Positions 24,655-33,854 of a DNA stretch of 53,205 nt are shown here, piece after piece. How positions within the stretch are numbered: position 1 is the stretch's first letter; the number at the start of each line of letters is the position of its first letter. The position numbers and the translations under genes are program-made. The DNA is taken from assembly GCA_902594245.1 (NCBI GenBank), contig CACJLM010000002.1, positions 1-53,205 of the forward strand. The letters run 5' to 3'. Under the pieces are notes generated by a model that worked only from the letters and a program-made list of their open reading frames with translations, ran no database searches and had not been told where the DNA came from. This stretch comes from an uncultured Pelagibacteraceae bacterium (GTDB lineage: Bacteria > Pseudomonadota > Alphaproteobacteria > Pelagibacterales > Pelagibacteraceae).

Positions 24655-25026
24655 TTAATATAAAGTTTGAACTACTTTTTTTACTCTTTCGGCACCGTTA
24701 GGAATCGTGGATGCTATAAATGAATGACATTCTTCAGTTATAGCTTTGTCATACTTAGAGCCATAGTACTTATCTACAGCTTTATTTACTCCCTCATCCC
24801 ATTCTTTTTCTGAAATTCCAATCTCAAGCGCATATGTTTTCATAACTTTTACAGATGCCATAGACTTTTCTTTCATGCTGTACTCAAATTCTTCACCGGA
24901 TGGTAAGAAATAGTTTGCCATATAAATTCCGCTACACTCCCATGCTTTAGATTTATCGCTATCACTCATTCCTGCATAAGCAGATGTGAAAGTTAAAAAA
25001 GATAATAAAAAAATAATTTTTTTCAT
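24655..25026 (-). CDS. Small exported protein, unknown function
   Basis: 123 residues from the ATG at 25026 (an in-frame TTG at 25035 is less likely). Signal peptide MKKIIFLLSFLTFTSAYA, then a mature alpha-helical domain with two cysteines (WECSGIYMANYF and ITEECHSFIAS) that probably form a disulfide. It resembles uncharacterised periplasmic proteins common in SAR11-like genomes. It follows cysK by about 68 bases in the same direction. Confidence 0.7.
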   Translation of the reverse strand: MKKIIFLLSFLTFTSAYAGMSDSDKSKAWECSGIYMANYFLPSGEEFEYSMKEKSMASVKVMKTYALEIGISEKEWDEGVNKAVDKYYGSKYDKAITEECHSFIASTIPNGAERVKKVVQTLY

Positions 25027-25094
25027 AATTTTCAATTGTTACTTAAAATTATTCTAAAACTGTAACTGTTTTATTACATGCCTGGTATGCGATA

Positions 25095-26096
25095 TTATAG
25101 CCAGCTAGGAATAGGTAGGTTTTTTTCCTTTAAAAATGTTTTGTTAAACATCTTTGAGTTGTATTTATCTGATTTGTCACAAAGAATTGTAACGATTGTT
25201 TTGCCTGGACCAAGTTCTTTACCCAATCTAATTGCTCCTGCAATATTTACTCCACAACTTGTTCCTAAGCTCAATCCTTCATTTTGAATTAAATCATAAA
25301 GCACTGGTAAAGACTCTTGATCACTTATTGAAAAAGCTCCATCAATTTTAGCCTCAGCAAAATTTTTAGTAATTCTGCTCGATCCAATACCTTCTGTGAT
25401 TGATCCACCTTCAGCTTTAAGTTCACCATTCATAATGTGATTATAAAGTGCAGAACCTGTGGGGTCTGAAAGATAAATTTTGATATCCTTGTTTTTTTCC
25501 TTTAAATATTTACTAACGCCACCAATCGTTCCACCTGTTCCTGATGCGCAGACAAATCCGTCGATCTTTCCATCTGTTTGCTCCCAAATTTCTGGACCAG
25601 TAGTTTCATAATGACCTCTTGCGTTAGCAGTGTTATCAAATTGATTTGCCCAAACTACACCATTGTTATTGGTACTTTTTAATTCTTCAGCAAGTCTTCC
25701 TGCAACCTTTACATAGTTACCGTCATCTTTATAAGGTTTAGGTGGTACTAATCTCAAATCAGCACCAATATTTTTTAATGTATCTTTCTTTTCTTGGGTT
25801 TGATTATCGTTCATTACAATTATAGTTTTATAACCAAGAGAATTTCCTAAAAGACATAATCCTATTCCAGTGTTACCAGCAGTTCCTTCGACCACAATAC
25901 CACCTTCAGATATTAGTTTCTTTTCTTGTGCGTCTTTAATTAAAGCTAAAGCTGCTCTATCTTTTACTGAGCCACCTGGATTTAAATATTCAGCTTTACC
26001 ATAAATGTTACATCCAGTAATTTCGGAAGCTGCTTTTAATTTTATTAATGGGGTGTTTCCAATTGAGTCTATAAAATTATTTTTGATATTTTTCAT
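25095..26096 (-). CDS. cysK: Cysteine synthase A (O-acetylserine sulfhydrylase)
   Basis: 333 residues. PLP lysine in NPGGSVKDRAA (about residue 44), substrate loop EGTAGNTGIGL, and the phosphate-binding glycine loop ASGTGGTIGG are present. It joins O-acetylserine and sulfide to form cysteine. The EGTAGNTG loop is the variant seen in a CysK subgroup; canonical CysK has TSGNTG, so a relaxed activity such as cysteine desulfhydration is possible. The ATG overlaps the cysE stop by one base. Confidence 0.9.
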   Translation of the reverse strand: MKNIKNNFIDSIGNTPLIKLKAASEITGCNIYGKAEYLNPGGSVKDRAALALIKDAQEKKLISEGGIVVEGTAGNTGIGLCLLGNSLGYKTIIVMNDNQTQEKKDTLKNIGADLRLVPPKPYKDDGNYVKVAGRLAEELKSTNNNGVVWANQFDNTANARGHYETTGPEIWEQTDGKIDGFVCASGTGGTIGGVSKYLKEKNKDIKIYLSDPTGSALYNHIMNGELKAEGGSITEGIGSSRITKNFAEAKIDGAFSISDQESLPVLYDLIQNEGLSLGTSCGVNIAGAIRLGKELGPGKTIVTILCDKSDKYNSKMFNKTFLKEKNLPIPSWL

Positions 26097-26665
26097 TATT
26101 CTTTATCTTCATCTGTAACTGCATAAGGTTTAAATCCTTTTGTAGCATCACCAACTCTTCTTGCAGGGATACCAGCCATTACTGATTTTTCAGGTACATT
26201 CTTTGTTACAACTGAGTTTGATCCAATTAATGAGTTTTTACCAATTGTGATTGGCCCTAGTATTTGGGCACCCGATCCAACAACCACGTTATCTTCCAAA
26301 GTTGGGTGTCTTTTCATATTTCTTTGATCATTTGAATTTATACTTGGAGCAATTCCACCTAGTGTAACATTATGATAGATTGTAACATTATTTCCAATTT
26401 CAGAAGTCTCACCAATGACAACACCCATACCATGGTCAATAAATAAATTTTTTCCTATTTTTGCTTTTGGATGAATTTCTATACCAGTTAAAAATCTAGA
26501 AGTTTGTGAAATAATTCTTGCAACTAAATCGAATTTTGCAATAGCAAAAAAATTTGCAATCTTATAAAAAAAAATTGCCTTAACACCCGGGTAAGTTAAG
26601 ATTAAACTTAACTTAGATTTTGCCGCAGGATCACGATCAATTATAGATTGTAAAAAATCATTCAT
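26096..26665 (-). CDS. cysE: Serine O-acetyltransferase
   Basis: 189 residues, the short CysE form. Left-handed beta-helix repeats begin near residue 65 (IEIHPKAKIGKNLFIDHGMGVVIGE) and include the active-site DHG and the HNVTLGG loop. The protein makes O-acetylserine for CysK, encoded directly downstream with a one-base overlap. No sulfate-reduction genes are in the window, so sulfide would have to come from reduced sulfur compounds. It is divergent from a VOC gene. Confidence 0.95.
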   Translation of the reverse strand: MNDFLQSIIDRDPAAKSKLSLILTYPGVKAIFFYKIANFFAIAKFDLVARIISQTSRFLTGIEIHPKAKIGKNLFIDHGMGVVIGETSEIGNNVTIYHNVTLGGIAPSINSNDQRNMKRHPTLEDNVVVGSGAQILGPITIGKNSLIGSNSVVTKNVPEKSVMAGIPARRVGDATKGFKPYAVTDEDKE

Positions 26666-26748
26666 ATTTTTTTGAGTTTTCTAACAGTTGATTAAAAAAT
26701 GTATATACTTTATATAGTAATCAAATACGCAATTTAAAGAGGGTTGAA

Positions 26749-27159
26749 ATGTACAAAAATACAAATTGTTTTCACTTGGCTATTCCTTGTGGGGATTTAG
26801 AAACAGCTAAAAAGTTTTATAGTGAAACTTTGGGGTGTAGACTTGATAATGCTGCTCAAGAGTGGGCAGATGTTGATTTTTGGGGAAATGAATTAACACT
26901 TCATGCAAGTGAGCACAAACTAGATAATGAGAGACACGATGTAGATATGGGGAATGTTTCTGTTCCTCACTTTGGAGTTCACTTATCTAGAAAAGATTTT
27001 GATGCTCTTAAACAAAGATTGAAAGATAATGGAACAAAATATTACGACGAACCTTATCTAAGATTTAAAGGCACAAAATATGAGCAGGAAACTTTCTTTG
27101 TTAAAGATCCTAACGAAAATATTTTAGAGATTAAGACATTAACAGCTAACGCAGACTAA
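26749..27159 (+). CDS. VOC (glyoxalase/dioxygenase fold) family protein
   Basis: 136 residues. Vicinal-oxygen-chelate fold with two beta-alpha-beta3 modules: FHLAIPCGDLETAKKFYSETLG (metal histidine) and VPHFGVHLSRKDFDALKQRL (second metal histidine), ending with ETFFVKDPNENILEIK (metal glutamate). Family members include glyoxalase I, fosfomycin-type thiol transferases and ring-cleaving dioxygenases; which one applies is not readable. GAGGG precedes the start. LysE-type gene follows 12 bases downstream. Confidence 0.88.
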   Translation: MYKNTNCFHLAIPCGDLETAKKFYSETLGCRLDNAAQEWADVDFWGNELTLHASEHKLDNERHDVDMGNVSVPHFGVHLSRKDFDALKQRLKDNGTKYYDEPYLRFKGTKYEQETFFVKDPNENILEIKTLTANAD

Positions 27160-27171
27160 TCTAAGCGTTAA

Positions 27172-27780
27172 ATGGAATACCTAGTATTAGGGTTTTTCAC
27201 TGGGTTAAGTTTAATTTTTGCTATAGGTGCACAAAATATTTTTGTAATTGAGCAAGGTTTAAAGAAACAACATGTTTTTCTAGTTTGTTTTGTATGTTCA
27301 ATATCGGATTTAATATTAATTTTTTTTGGCATATTTCTTTTTCACTATTTTATTCAATACTTCAATTCAACAATTGAAATAATATTCAATATTCTTTTAA
27401 TAATTTTCTTACTTCACTTTATTTATACAAAAATAAAATCTTTTAATCTTAAAGTTAATTTCAATAATGATATTCCAGATATTTCAAAATTTAATATCTT
27501 TATTAAAACTCTTGGTTTTACATATTTAAATCCTCATGTTTATTCAGATACAGTATTTTTCTTAGGCAATTTTTCAAAGAATTTAATTTTTAATCAAAAG
27601 ATATTATTTGGAGTAGGGGCTTCTATTGCATCATTTGTTTTCTTTTTTTTAATAGGATATTTGTCCTCTTATTTATCTAAATATGCTCAAAGTGACAGAG
27701 TATGGAGAGTAATAAATATATTTATTATCATCTTTATGAGTTTGCTTACAATTTATGTGCTAATAGATATTATTAGTTAG
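27172..27780 (+). CDS. LysE/ArgO-family amino acid exporter
   Basis: 202 residues, about six membrane helices. The N-terminal signature FTGLSLIFAIGAQNIFVIEQGL is that of LysE/ArgO exporters of basic amino acids, and TYLNPHVYSDTVFFLG is the conserved loop. It probably exports lysine or arginine. The 3' end overlaps the convergent dehydrogenase gene by 8 bases. Confidence 0.9.
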   Translation: MEYLVLGFFTGLSLIFAIGAQNIFVIEQGLKKQHVFLVCFVCSISDLILIFFGIFLFHYFIQYFNSTIEIIFNILLIIFLLHFIYTKIKSFNLKVNFNNDIPDISKFNIFIKTLGFTYLNPHVYSDTVFFLGNFSKNLIFNQKILFGVGASIASFVFFFLIGYLSSYLSKYAQSDRVWRVINIFIIIFMSLLTIYVLIDIIS

Positions 27781-29059
27781 AGTAACCGTATTTTTTTAAT
27801 CTTACATCACCTGTTCTTGCATGAGCTTCCATACCTTCATATCTAGATATTCTAGCTGCAGCAGCACCAACAAGTTCGGTGGACTCTTTTGTCATTCTTT
27901 GGAAACTTAAAGTTTTGATAAATTTTCCAACAAATAAGCCGCCCGTATATCTTCCAGCACCTTTAGTTGGTAAAATATGATTTGTTCCAGAGCATTTATC
28001 TCCGTAAGCTACTGTTGTTTCTTCACCAACAAACAAAGAACCATAATTAGTTAATTTCTCATGAAACCATTTTAAATTTTCTGTTTGAACTTCTAAGTGC
28101 TCAGGAGCATATTCATCACTGATTTTAACCATCTCTTCATCAGTATCACAAAGAATTACTTCTCCGTAATCTCTCCATGCAGCATCAGCATTTGTTCTTG
28201 GAACTTCAGGAAGTTCTGCAATTAATTCTGGAACTCTTTTCATTACTTTTTCTGCAAGCTCCTTACTTGTTGTGTACAGCCAACAAGGAGAGTTATAACC
28301 ATGTTCAGCTTGACCAACTAAATCTACAGCTACTATCTCTGGATCTGCTTTTGCATCAGCAATAATTCCGATTTCAGTTGGACCTGCAAATAAATCAATA
28401 CCAACTTTTCCGAATAAAATTCTTTTTGCTTCAGCTACAAATTGATTTCCTGGACCAACAATTATATCTGCTGGAGGATTTTTAAATAGTCCATTAGTCA
28501 TAGCAGCAATAGCTGGAACACCACCTAAATTTAAGATTACATCAGCACCACAAAGATCAGCTGTATAAACTATAGTAGGATGAGCCCCCACACCTTCTTT
28601 AGGTGGACTACAAGCAATTATATTTTTTACACCACCCACTTTTGCTGTAGTGACACTCATCACAGCAGAAGCGATATGAGCATATCTTCCTCCTGGGATA
28701 TAACATCCTGCTGTATTTACAGGAACTAATTTTTGGCCAGCATATAATCCATTAGACAATTCTACTTCAAAGTCTTGACCATAGTTTTTTAATTGAGCTT
28801 CAGCAAATTTTCTTACTCTCTCATATGAAAATTGAATATCATCTTTTGTTTTTTGATCTAAACTTTTTTTAATTTCTTCAATTCTTTCTTTTGATACAAC
28901 AATCTCACCATCATATTTGTCAAATTTTTTAGTTAGATCAATACATCCTTGTTCTTTAGTTTTTTCTATGTCTTTTAATAAATCCTGAACAATACCAGTC
29001 GTTTTTGTGTCATCTGTTGATGATGTTTTAGGTGATTTTTTCAAATACGTGATTGCCAT
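27773..29059 (-). CDS. HisD-family dehydrogenase, probably sulfopropanediol dehydrogenase (HpsN-like)
   Basis: 428 residues with the histidinol dehydrogenase fold: zinc ligands in VGQAEHG, the catalytic APEHLE, YGDKCSGTNHILPT and the final histidine in EAHARTGDVR. However the C-terminal region (GRYTGGLFVGKFIKTLSFQ, then EGMEAHARTGDVRLKKYG) and the MAITYLKK start are those I associate with HpsN, which oxidises 2,3-dihydroxypropane-1-sulfonate to sulfolactate, rather than with true HisD. Position in a run with phosphotransacetylase and taurine-type transport genes supports the sulfonate role. True HisD remains the alternative. Confidence 0.75.
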   Translation of the reverse strand: MAITYLKKSPKTSSTDDTKTTGIVQDLLKDIEKTKEQGCIDLTKKFDKYDGEIVVSKERIEEIKKSLDQKTKDDIQFSYERVRKFAEAQLKNYGQDFEVELSNGLYAGQKLVPVNTAGCYIPGGRYAHIASAVMSVTTAKVGGVKNIIACSPPKEGVGAHPTIVYTADLCGADVILNLGGVPAIAAMTNGLFKNPPADIIVGPGNQFVAEAKRILFGKVGIDLFAGPTEIGIIADAKADPEIVAVDLVGQAEHGYNSPCWLYTTSKELAEKVMKRVPELIAELPEVPRTNADAAWRDYGEVILCDTDEEMVKISDEYAPEHLEVQTENLKWFHEKLTNYGSLFVGEETTVAYGDKCSGTNHILPTKGAGRYTGGLFVGKFIKTLSFQRMTKESTELVGAAAARISRYEGMEAHARTGDVRLKKYGYSN

Positions 29060-29121
29060 TATATTCCTCTTTTTATTGATGAATTATTTAAGGCAATTTT
29101 GATTTTATTGCAATCAAACAA

Positions 29122-30033
29122 TTAATCTAATGCAACAACAGCAGCAGCAATTGATGCTAATCTAGCTTGTGCTTCATCAGATCGACTAGTAATTACAACT
29201 GGTACTTTACCACCAACAACCACGCCAGCTGCACAAGCCCCGCAAAAATAAATTAACATTTTAACTAATCCATTTCCTGTTTCTACACTTGGTACTAATA
29301 AAACATCAGCCATTCCAGCTACATCATTCTTAATTCCTTTTATAGCAGAAGATTTTTTTGAAATACTATTATCAAATGCTAATGGACCAAAAACATCAGC
29401 ATTTAAATTTTCTTTTTTAGCTAATCTTGTAATTTCTTCAGCTTCTTTAGAACTTGGAACGCTATCTAAAACTTCTTCAGTAGCAGACAACACAGCAATT
29501 TTAGGTCTTTCAATTCCAATTCTGTTAGAAAAATTTATTACATTTTTTAAGATATGCATTTTAGTTTTCACATTTGGTAAAACATTTAGAGCACCATCAG
29601 TAATAATGAGTGGCTTATCTTCTTTATCTAAAGTCATATGCCAAATGTGACTTAGTCTAGTTTTCCCTAGTAAATTATATTCTCTTTTTAAAACTTCCTT
29701 CATTAGGATATCAGTATGAATGTGTCCTTTTACTATAATTCTAATTTTTTCTTCACTAGCTAGTTTGGCAGCAATTGCTGCAGTATTATTTTCTACAGGT
29801 TCATGAATAATTTCATATTTTGAAATATCCCATTTAAGATCTTGAGCACACTTTTGAATTTCTTTTTCATCCCCAATAAAAATTGGCTCAATCAAACTTT
29901 CATTAACTGCATCTTGAACAGAGAGCATTGGTAAGGGCTTACCAGCATTAACAATACCAGCTTTTACCCCTTTCTTCTTATGAGCTACATTTAAAAGATT
30001 ATTTGGAACGACAATTTCTTTATTTGAAAGCAT
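29122..30033 (-). CDS. Phosphate acetyl/butyryltransferase
   Basis: 303 residues of the PTA_PTB family, the stand-alone catalytic domain. Conserved blocks: GIVNAGKP, IIVKGHIHTDILMKEVLKRE, LSHIWHM, ITDGALNVLPN and LVPSVETGNGLVKMLIYFCGACAAGVVVGG. It would convert acetyl phosphate to acetyl-CoA. In taurine degraders Pta follows sulfoacetaldehyde acetyltransferase, which releases acetyl phosphate; that enzyme is not in the window. The start lies 3 bases after the LDH2-type gene. Confidence 0.87.
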   Translation of the reverse strand: MLSNKEIVVPNNLLNVAHKKKGVKAGIVNAGKPLPMLSVQDAVNESLIEPIFIGDEKEIQKCAQDLKWDISKYEIIHEPVENNTAAIAAKLASEEKIRIIVKGHIHTDILMKEVLKREYNLLGKTRLSHIWHMTLDKEDKPLIITDGALNVLPNVKTKMHILKNVINFSNRIGIERPKIAVLSATEEVLDSVPSSKEAEEITRLAKKENLNADVFGPLAFDNSISKKSSAIKGIKNDVAGMADVLLVPSVETGNGLVKMLIYFCGACAAGVVVGGKVPVVITSRSDEAQARLASIAAAVVALD

Positions 30034-30035
30034 AT

Positions 30036-31076
30036 CTAATTCTTTAATAACTCTAAGTCTTTTTTAATTACTTCAGTTAATTTAATTTCTTTTTTTGAAT
30101 TCATTTTAAATCTTTTATATTTATTTTGACCAGGATATACAATTTCTTTTACTCCTTTAATTTTAGGTAATCTTTTAACTTTTTTAATATTATCTTTAAT
30201 TCTATTGTTATAATTTTTGACAAATAAATTTGTTTTAAATGTGATAAACAAATGACCAATATTTTGTGGACCGGAAAAATCATCAAAAGGATCTTTTACC
30301 CTTCCTGCATGATTTGCCCCAGTCAAAACACCACTTAAAATATCTACCATCCAAGCTAAACCTGAGCCCCTAAAACCTGCAATAGGTAACTGAACTCCAT
30401 GAAGAGCTTTTTTAGGATCAGTTGTTGGATTACCAAATTTATCCAAAGTAACTCCTTCTGGTATTTTTTGATTGTATCTAGCGGCGACTCTAATTTTCCC
30501 TCTATTAATCTTTGAAATAGATGTGTCTAAAATGAAAGGTATTTTTGAACTAGTTGGGGTTCCAAAACAAATTGGATTAGTACCAAATAAACTTTTTGAA
30601 GCACCGTGTGGTGCTACAGCAGGTGGAGCATTTGTATAAATCATTATTATTAAATTTTTTTTTACTGCTTGTTCAGCGTAATAACCCGACAATCCATAAT
30701 GGCCACTATTTTTTACAGCTACCAAACCAATTCCAGTTTTATTTGCATTTTGAATTGCTTTTTTTACAGCAATATCTGCTGCTACAAATCCAATACTATT
30801 ATCAGCATTTATATGAGAAATTGATTGAGAAATTTTTTTTATTTTTATTTTTGGTTTTGGATTAATCAATTTTTTAGAAATTCGATCACAGTACATTTTA
30901 AGACGTGATAACCCATGCCCATACGCACCCACTAATTCTGCATTAATTATTGCATTGGCTGAAATAGTTGCATGATCGTTACTTAATCCATGCTTTTTAA
31001 AAATTTCTATTAATTTTTTTTTTAGATTTTGAGTTTTCAAATTAACCTTTTCCACGCCATGGAATTGTTTTGTCAA
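30036..31076 (-). CDS. LDH2/malate-type NAD(P)-dependent dehydrogenase
   Basis: Up to 346 residues. The LDH2 (MDH-II/YlbC/ComC) family pattern is clear: AYGHGLSRL near residue 55, NSGHYGLSGYYAE (catalytic His), APHGASKSLFGTNP and GFRGSGLAWMVDILSG. Members oxidise malate, sulfolactate, ureidoglycolate or related 2-hydroxy acids. With an HpsN-like neighbour, (R)-sulfolactate dehydrogenase is a fair guess but unproven. The ATG at 31076 overlaps tauC by 35 bases; a TTG at 31040 with AAAAGG upstream gives a more family-like N terminus and may be the real start. The C-terminal tail is unusually lysine-rich. Confidence 0.82.
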   Translation of the reverse strand: MTKQFHGVEKVNLKTQNLKKKLIEIFKKHGLSNDHATISANAIINAELVGAYGHGLSRLKMYCDRISKKLINPKPKIKIKKISQSISHINADNSIGFVAADIAVKKAIQNANKTGIGLVAVKNSGHYGLSGYYAEQAVKKNLIIMIYTNAPPAVAPHGASKSLFGTNPICFGTPTSSKIPFILDTSISKINRGKIRVAARYNQKIPEGVTLDKFGNPTTDPKKALHGVQLPIAGFRGSGLAWMVDILSGVLTGANHAGRVKDPFDDFSGPQNIGHLFITFKTNLFVKNYNNRIKDNIKKVKRLPKIKGVKEIVYPGQNKYKRFKMNSKKEIKLTEVIKKDLELLKN

Positions 31077-32967
31077 TTATTTTTCTTAAAGTTACATCAA
31101 ATAATAAACCAAGCATTCCCATTATGAAAATAGTGATCCAAATAACCTCGTATTGAAAATATTTTTTTGCAACATTTTCAACAAATCCTATACCTGTTGT
31201 TCCTGCTAAAAATTCAGCTGCCACTAAAGTTCCCCAACACATACCAACAGCAACTCTTATACCTGTTAATATTTCAGGTAAAGAATTGGGGAAAATTACA
31301 TATCTTAATATTTGTTTTTTTGAAGCACCTAATGAGTGAGCTGCATGAATTTTGGATAATTGTGTTCCTGATGCGCCAGCTCTTGCTGAAATAATCATAA
31401 TAGATAAAGAAACCATAAATAATAAGAAAACTTTTCCAGTATTATCAATTCCTAAAACCGAAATAATAAGTGGAGCCCAAGCCAAAGGTGGAACTGGTCT
31501 GTAAAGTTCAATTAATGGATCGAAAAATCCTTTTGCGAATCTATTTAAACCCATAAATAAACCTAATGGAACACCAATTATAATTCCAAAAACTAATCCT
31601 AAAAATACTCTCAAAAAAGAATCCCATATATGACCATAAGGCACTGGTACTTTAAATAGTTTGAAGTCACCTGTTACAACTTTTAGAACAGCACCTTTAA
31701 GATTTTGTTTTACAGTTCCATCTTTAGTATGAACTGGGTATTCACCCGGTAAAATATCTGCAATCCAATCTGGCAAAATAAAACCTATCCATGTACTTAT
31801 ATCCACCATCTTTATCCATAAAAGGGGAATATCTTTATAACCAACACTTGGTTTTGACATTAATACAAATTTGTTAAAAGTATCAGATGGTTTTGGCAAC
31901 CATCTTCCCGAACCTTGTTCTGAGCAACTTGGACCGCTAGCAATAATTGTACCAGCTGGAAACAGAAAGGTATCAATAAGTCTCAAGCCGCCTTGAGCAT
32001 CTAATTGAGCGTTATCAAATTTGATAATAGCATTCTGCATTTTATCCAATGCATTTGGTGGATAAATACTTGCAAATTCTATTCTTCTTGCAATTTTGAC
32101 AATGTTTTTAGCATAAGTAGATGCTATTTCTTCACTTTCAGTTAAATCGTTTCTGTAAGCTTTAATTTCATCTTTAATTTCTTTAATTTTATTTTTGAAT
32201 TCTGGATTATGGTTTCGTAGTTTAAAAAATTCTTCACTTATCAAATTTAACTCTTGTGCTGCAGCATGAAATTTTAAGCCTCTGTCTGTGGCAGGCACAA
32301 GAGGTACTTCTAATGTATTTTCAATACTTCCTGAACCTGCATCAATCTTTGTGATACCCCAGCCACCTTCTTCATTTACAGCCTTAAGCCTTTCATTAAG
32401 CTCTTGCTCTGTTTCAAATGGATAATCAGGTTTTTGAAAATTTTCTGTTAAAAGATTTATTTTACCAGTTATATCGTCAATTTTTTCTCTGGTTTCATTT
32501 TCAAGTAGATCCTCATTAGTTAATAAAGGAATTAATTGATTTGTTTTATCTATAAAGCTTACAAGAATCGTTTTCTGCTCATTATTGAATTCTTTAGAAT
32601 TTTTTATTTCATTAGATAGTTTTTCTAAGTTCTTATTCTCTTTTTTAATTTGAGAAGTACTTTTAAACTCTCTTTCTTCTATAGGAAATTGATATTTCAA
32701 TCCTAATAAGGAGTCATTTACTTTTCCAACTTGGCATAACTCATTAGCTGATTTTGGATAAAAACCTTTTGCGATATCCCAAGAATAATAAAGCCAAATT
32801 AAAAGAAGAAAACTACTTCCAACAATTACCCAGTGTGTTCCACCTAATGCTCTCTCTGGATTTCCAAAAACTGCATCAACTTTTTCAGTTTTAATGAGAC
32901 GCCTACCGTAAAGGATACAGCCGATTACAGCAAAAAAAATTAAAAAAGTTACTATTTGTGTTAACAT
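31042..32967 (-). CDS. tauC: Taurine-type ABC transporter permease with large N-terminal extension
   Basis: 641 residues, more than twice the usual TauC length of about 270. Residues about 425-640 are the normal BPD permease domain with LGLVFGIIIGVPLG and the EAA loop HSLGASKKQILRYVIFPNSLPEI. Before it come two membrane helices (1-22, 44-63), then about 330 residues that are mostly charged helices with coiled-coil character, ending in an amphipathic WIGFILPDWIADILPG segment. The extension would lie in the periplasm. No frameshift is seen; reading frame and codon use are continuous. It may contact the binding protein. Substrate is inferred from its neighbours. Confidence 0.83.
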   Translation of the reverse strand: MLTQIVTFLIFFAVIGCILYGRRLIKTEKVDAVFGNPERALGGTHWVIVGSSFLLLIWLYYSWDIAKGFYPKSANELCQVGKVNDSLLGLKYQFPIEEREFKSTSQIKKENKNLEKLSNEIKNSKEFNNEQKTILVSFIDKTNQLIPLLTNEDLLENETREKIDDITGKINLLTENFQKPDYPFETEQELNERLKAVNEEGGWGITKIDAGSGSIENTLEVPLVPATDRGLKFHAAAQELNLISEEFFKLRNHNPEFKNKIKEIKDEIKAYRNDLTESEEIASTYAKNIVKIARRIEFASIYPPNALDKMQNAIIKFDNAQLDAQGGLRLIDTFLFPAGTIIASGPSCSEQGSGRWLPKPSDTFNKFVLMSKPSVGYKDIPLLWIKMVDISTWIGFILPDWIADILPGEYPVHTKDGTVKQNLKGAVLKVVTGDFKLFKVPVPYGHIWDSFLRVFLGLVFGIIIGVPLGLFMGLNRFAKGFFDPLIELYRPVPPLAWAPLIISVLGIDNTGKVFLLFMVSLSIMIISARAGASGTQLSKIHAAHSLGASKKQILRYVIFPNSLPEILTGIRVAVGMCWGTLVAAEFLAGTTGIGFVENVAKKYFQYEVIWITIFIMGMLGLLFDVTLRKIIDKTIPWRGKG

Positions 32968-33765
32968 TTAATTTTCTTTCCCCATGATTTCTTCTTCCAT
33001 ATTCCAAATCATTTCTAAAATTTCTTCTCGTTTTGCAGAAAAATCTTTATCTTTTTTAATTTCTCTTAAATCTTGTTTAAGACCCATTGATGCAAACGGA
33101 AGATTGTACTCTTTATGAATTCGACCTGGTCGAGGAGCCATTACATACAATCTTTCACCAAGTAATAATGCTTCTTCAACTGAGTGAGTGATTAATATAA
33201 TTGTTTTTCCAGTTTCTTTCCAAATTTTTAAAACTAATGACTGCATCTTCTCTCTCGTTAAAGCATCAAGTGCTCCTAAAGGCTCGTCCATAAGAATTAA
33301 ATCTGGATCATTAATTAGACATCTTGCAAGAGCAACTCTTTGCTGCATTCCTCCGGATAATTGATATGTTGGTGTATTACCAAATCCTTTTAGTCCAACT
33401 ATTTCTAACCATTCATCAACTTTTTTTTGAGTTTCAATTGGATCTTTTTTTTTCATTCTTAATCCAAAGTTTACATTTTCAGCTACAGTGAGCCATTCAA
33501 ACAAAGCACCTTGTTGAAAAACCATTCCTCTTTCAACACCAGGACCATCAATCTCTTTATCATTTAGAGTAATAGTTCCTGATGTTGGTCTAATAAATCC
33601 TGCGGTGATATTTAGTAAAGTTGTTTTGCCACAACCCGATGGGCCGAGAACTGTAAGTAGCTCTCCTCTTTTGAGAGTAAAATTTAAATCTTTTAAAGCG
33701 TGAACAGTTTCTCCTTTCGGAGTTTTAAAAATCATATTTAGATTTTGAGAAACTAAATCACTCAT
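32968..33765 (-). CDS. tauB: Taurine-type ABC transporter ATP-binding protein
   Basis: 265 residues of the nitrate/sulfonate/taurine ATPase family. Walker A GPSGCGKTT (about 42-50), Q-loop VFQQGALFEWLTVAENV, signature LSGGMQQRVALAR and Walker B LILMDEPLGALD are canonical. It powers the TauC permease encoded directly after it with no spacer. The preceding tauA gene is separated by a strong hairpin. Confidence 0.92.
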   Translation of the reverse strand: MSDLVSQNLNMIFKTPKGETVHALKDLNFTLKRGELLTVLGPSGCGKTTLLNITAGFIRPTSGTITLNDKEIDGPGVERGMVFQQGALFEWLTVAENVNFGLRMKKKDPIETQKKVDEWLEIVGLKGFGNTPTYQLSGGMQQRVALARCLINDPDLILMDEPLGALDALTREKMQSLVLKIWKETGKTIILITHSVEEALLLGERLYVMAPRPGRIHKEYNLPFASMGLKQDLREIKKDKDFSAKREEILEMIWNMEEEIMGKEN

Positions 33766-33789
33766 AAAAAGCTTTATATTTGAATTTTT

Positions 33790-33835
33790 AATAAAAAAAT
33801 AGGCACCAATTTAAAAAAATTGGCGCCTATTTAAA
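33790..33835 (-). terminator. Hairpin terminator/attenuator between tauA and tauB
   Basis: On the minus strand AAATAGGCGCCAATTT (complement of 33817-33832) pairs with AAATTGGTGCCTATTT (complement of 33797-33812) over 16 positions with a single A/C-type mismatch and a four-base loop, followed by a T-run. It lies after tauA and before tauB and would lower readthrough or protect the tauA mRNA. A 21-base palindrome (33845-33865) covering the tauA stop codon precedes it. Confidence 0.85.
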
Positions 33836-33854
33836 TTTTTTATCTACCTTTATA

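Noticed and set aside
31042..32967. TauC extension as a sequencing frameshift joining two genes
   Set aside because: The frame is continuous, composition is uniform and the extension leads directly into the permease helices without a plausible internal start and ribosome site.
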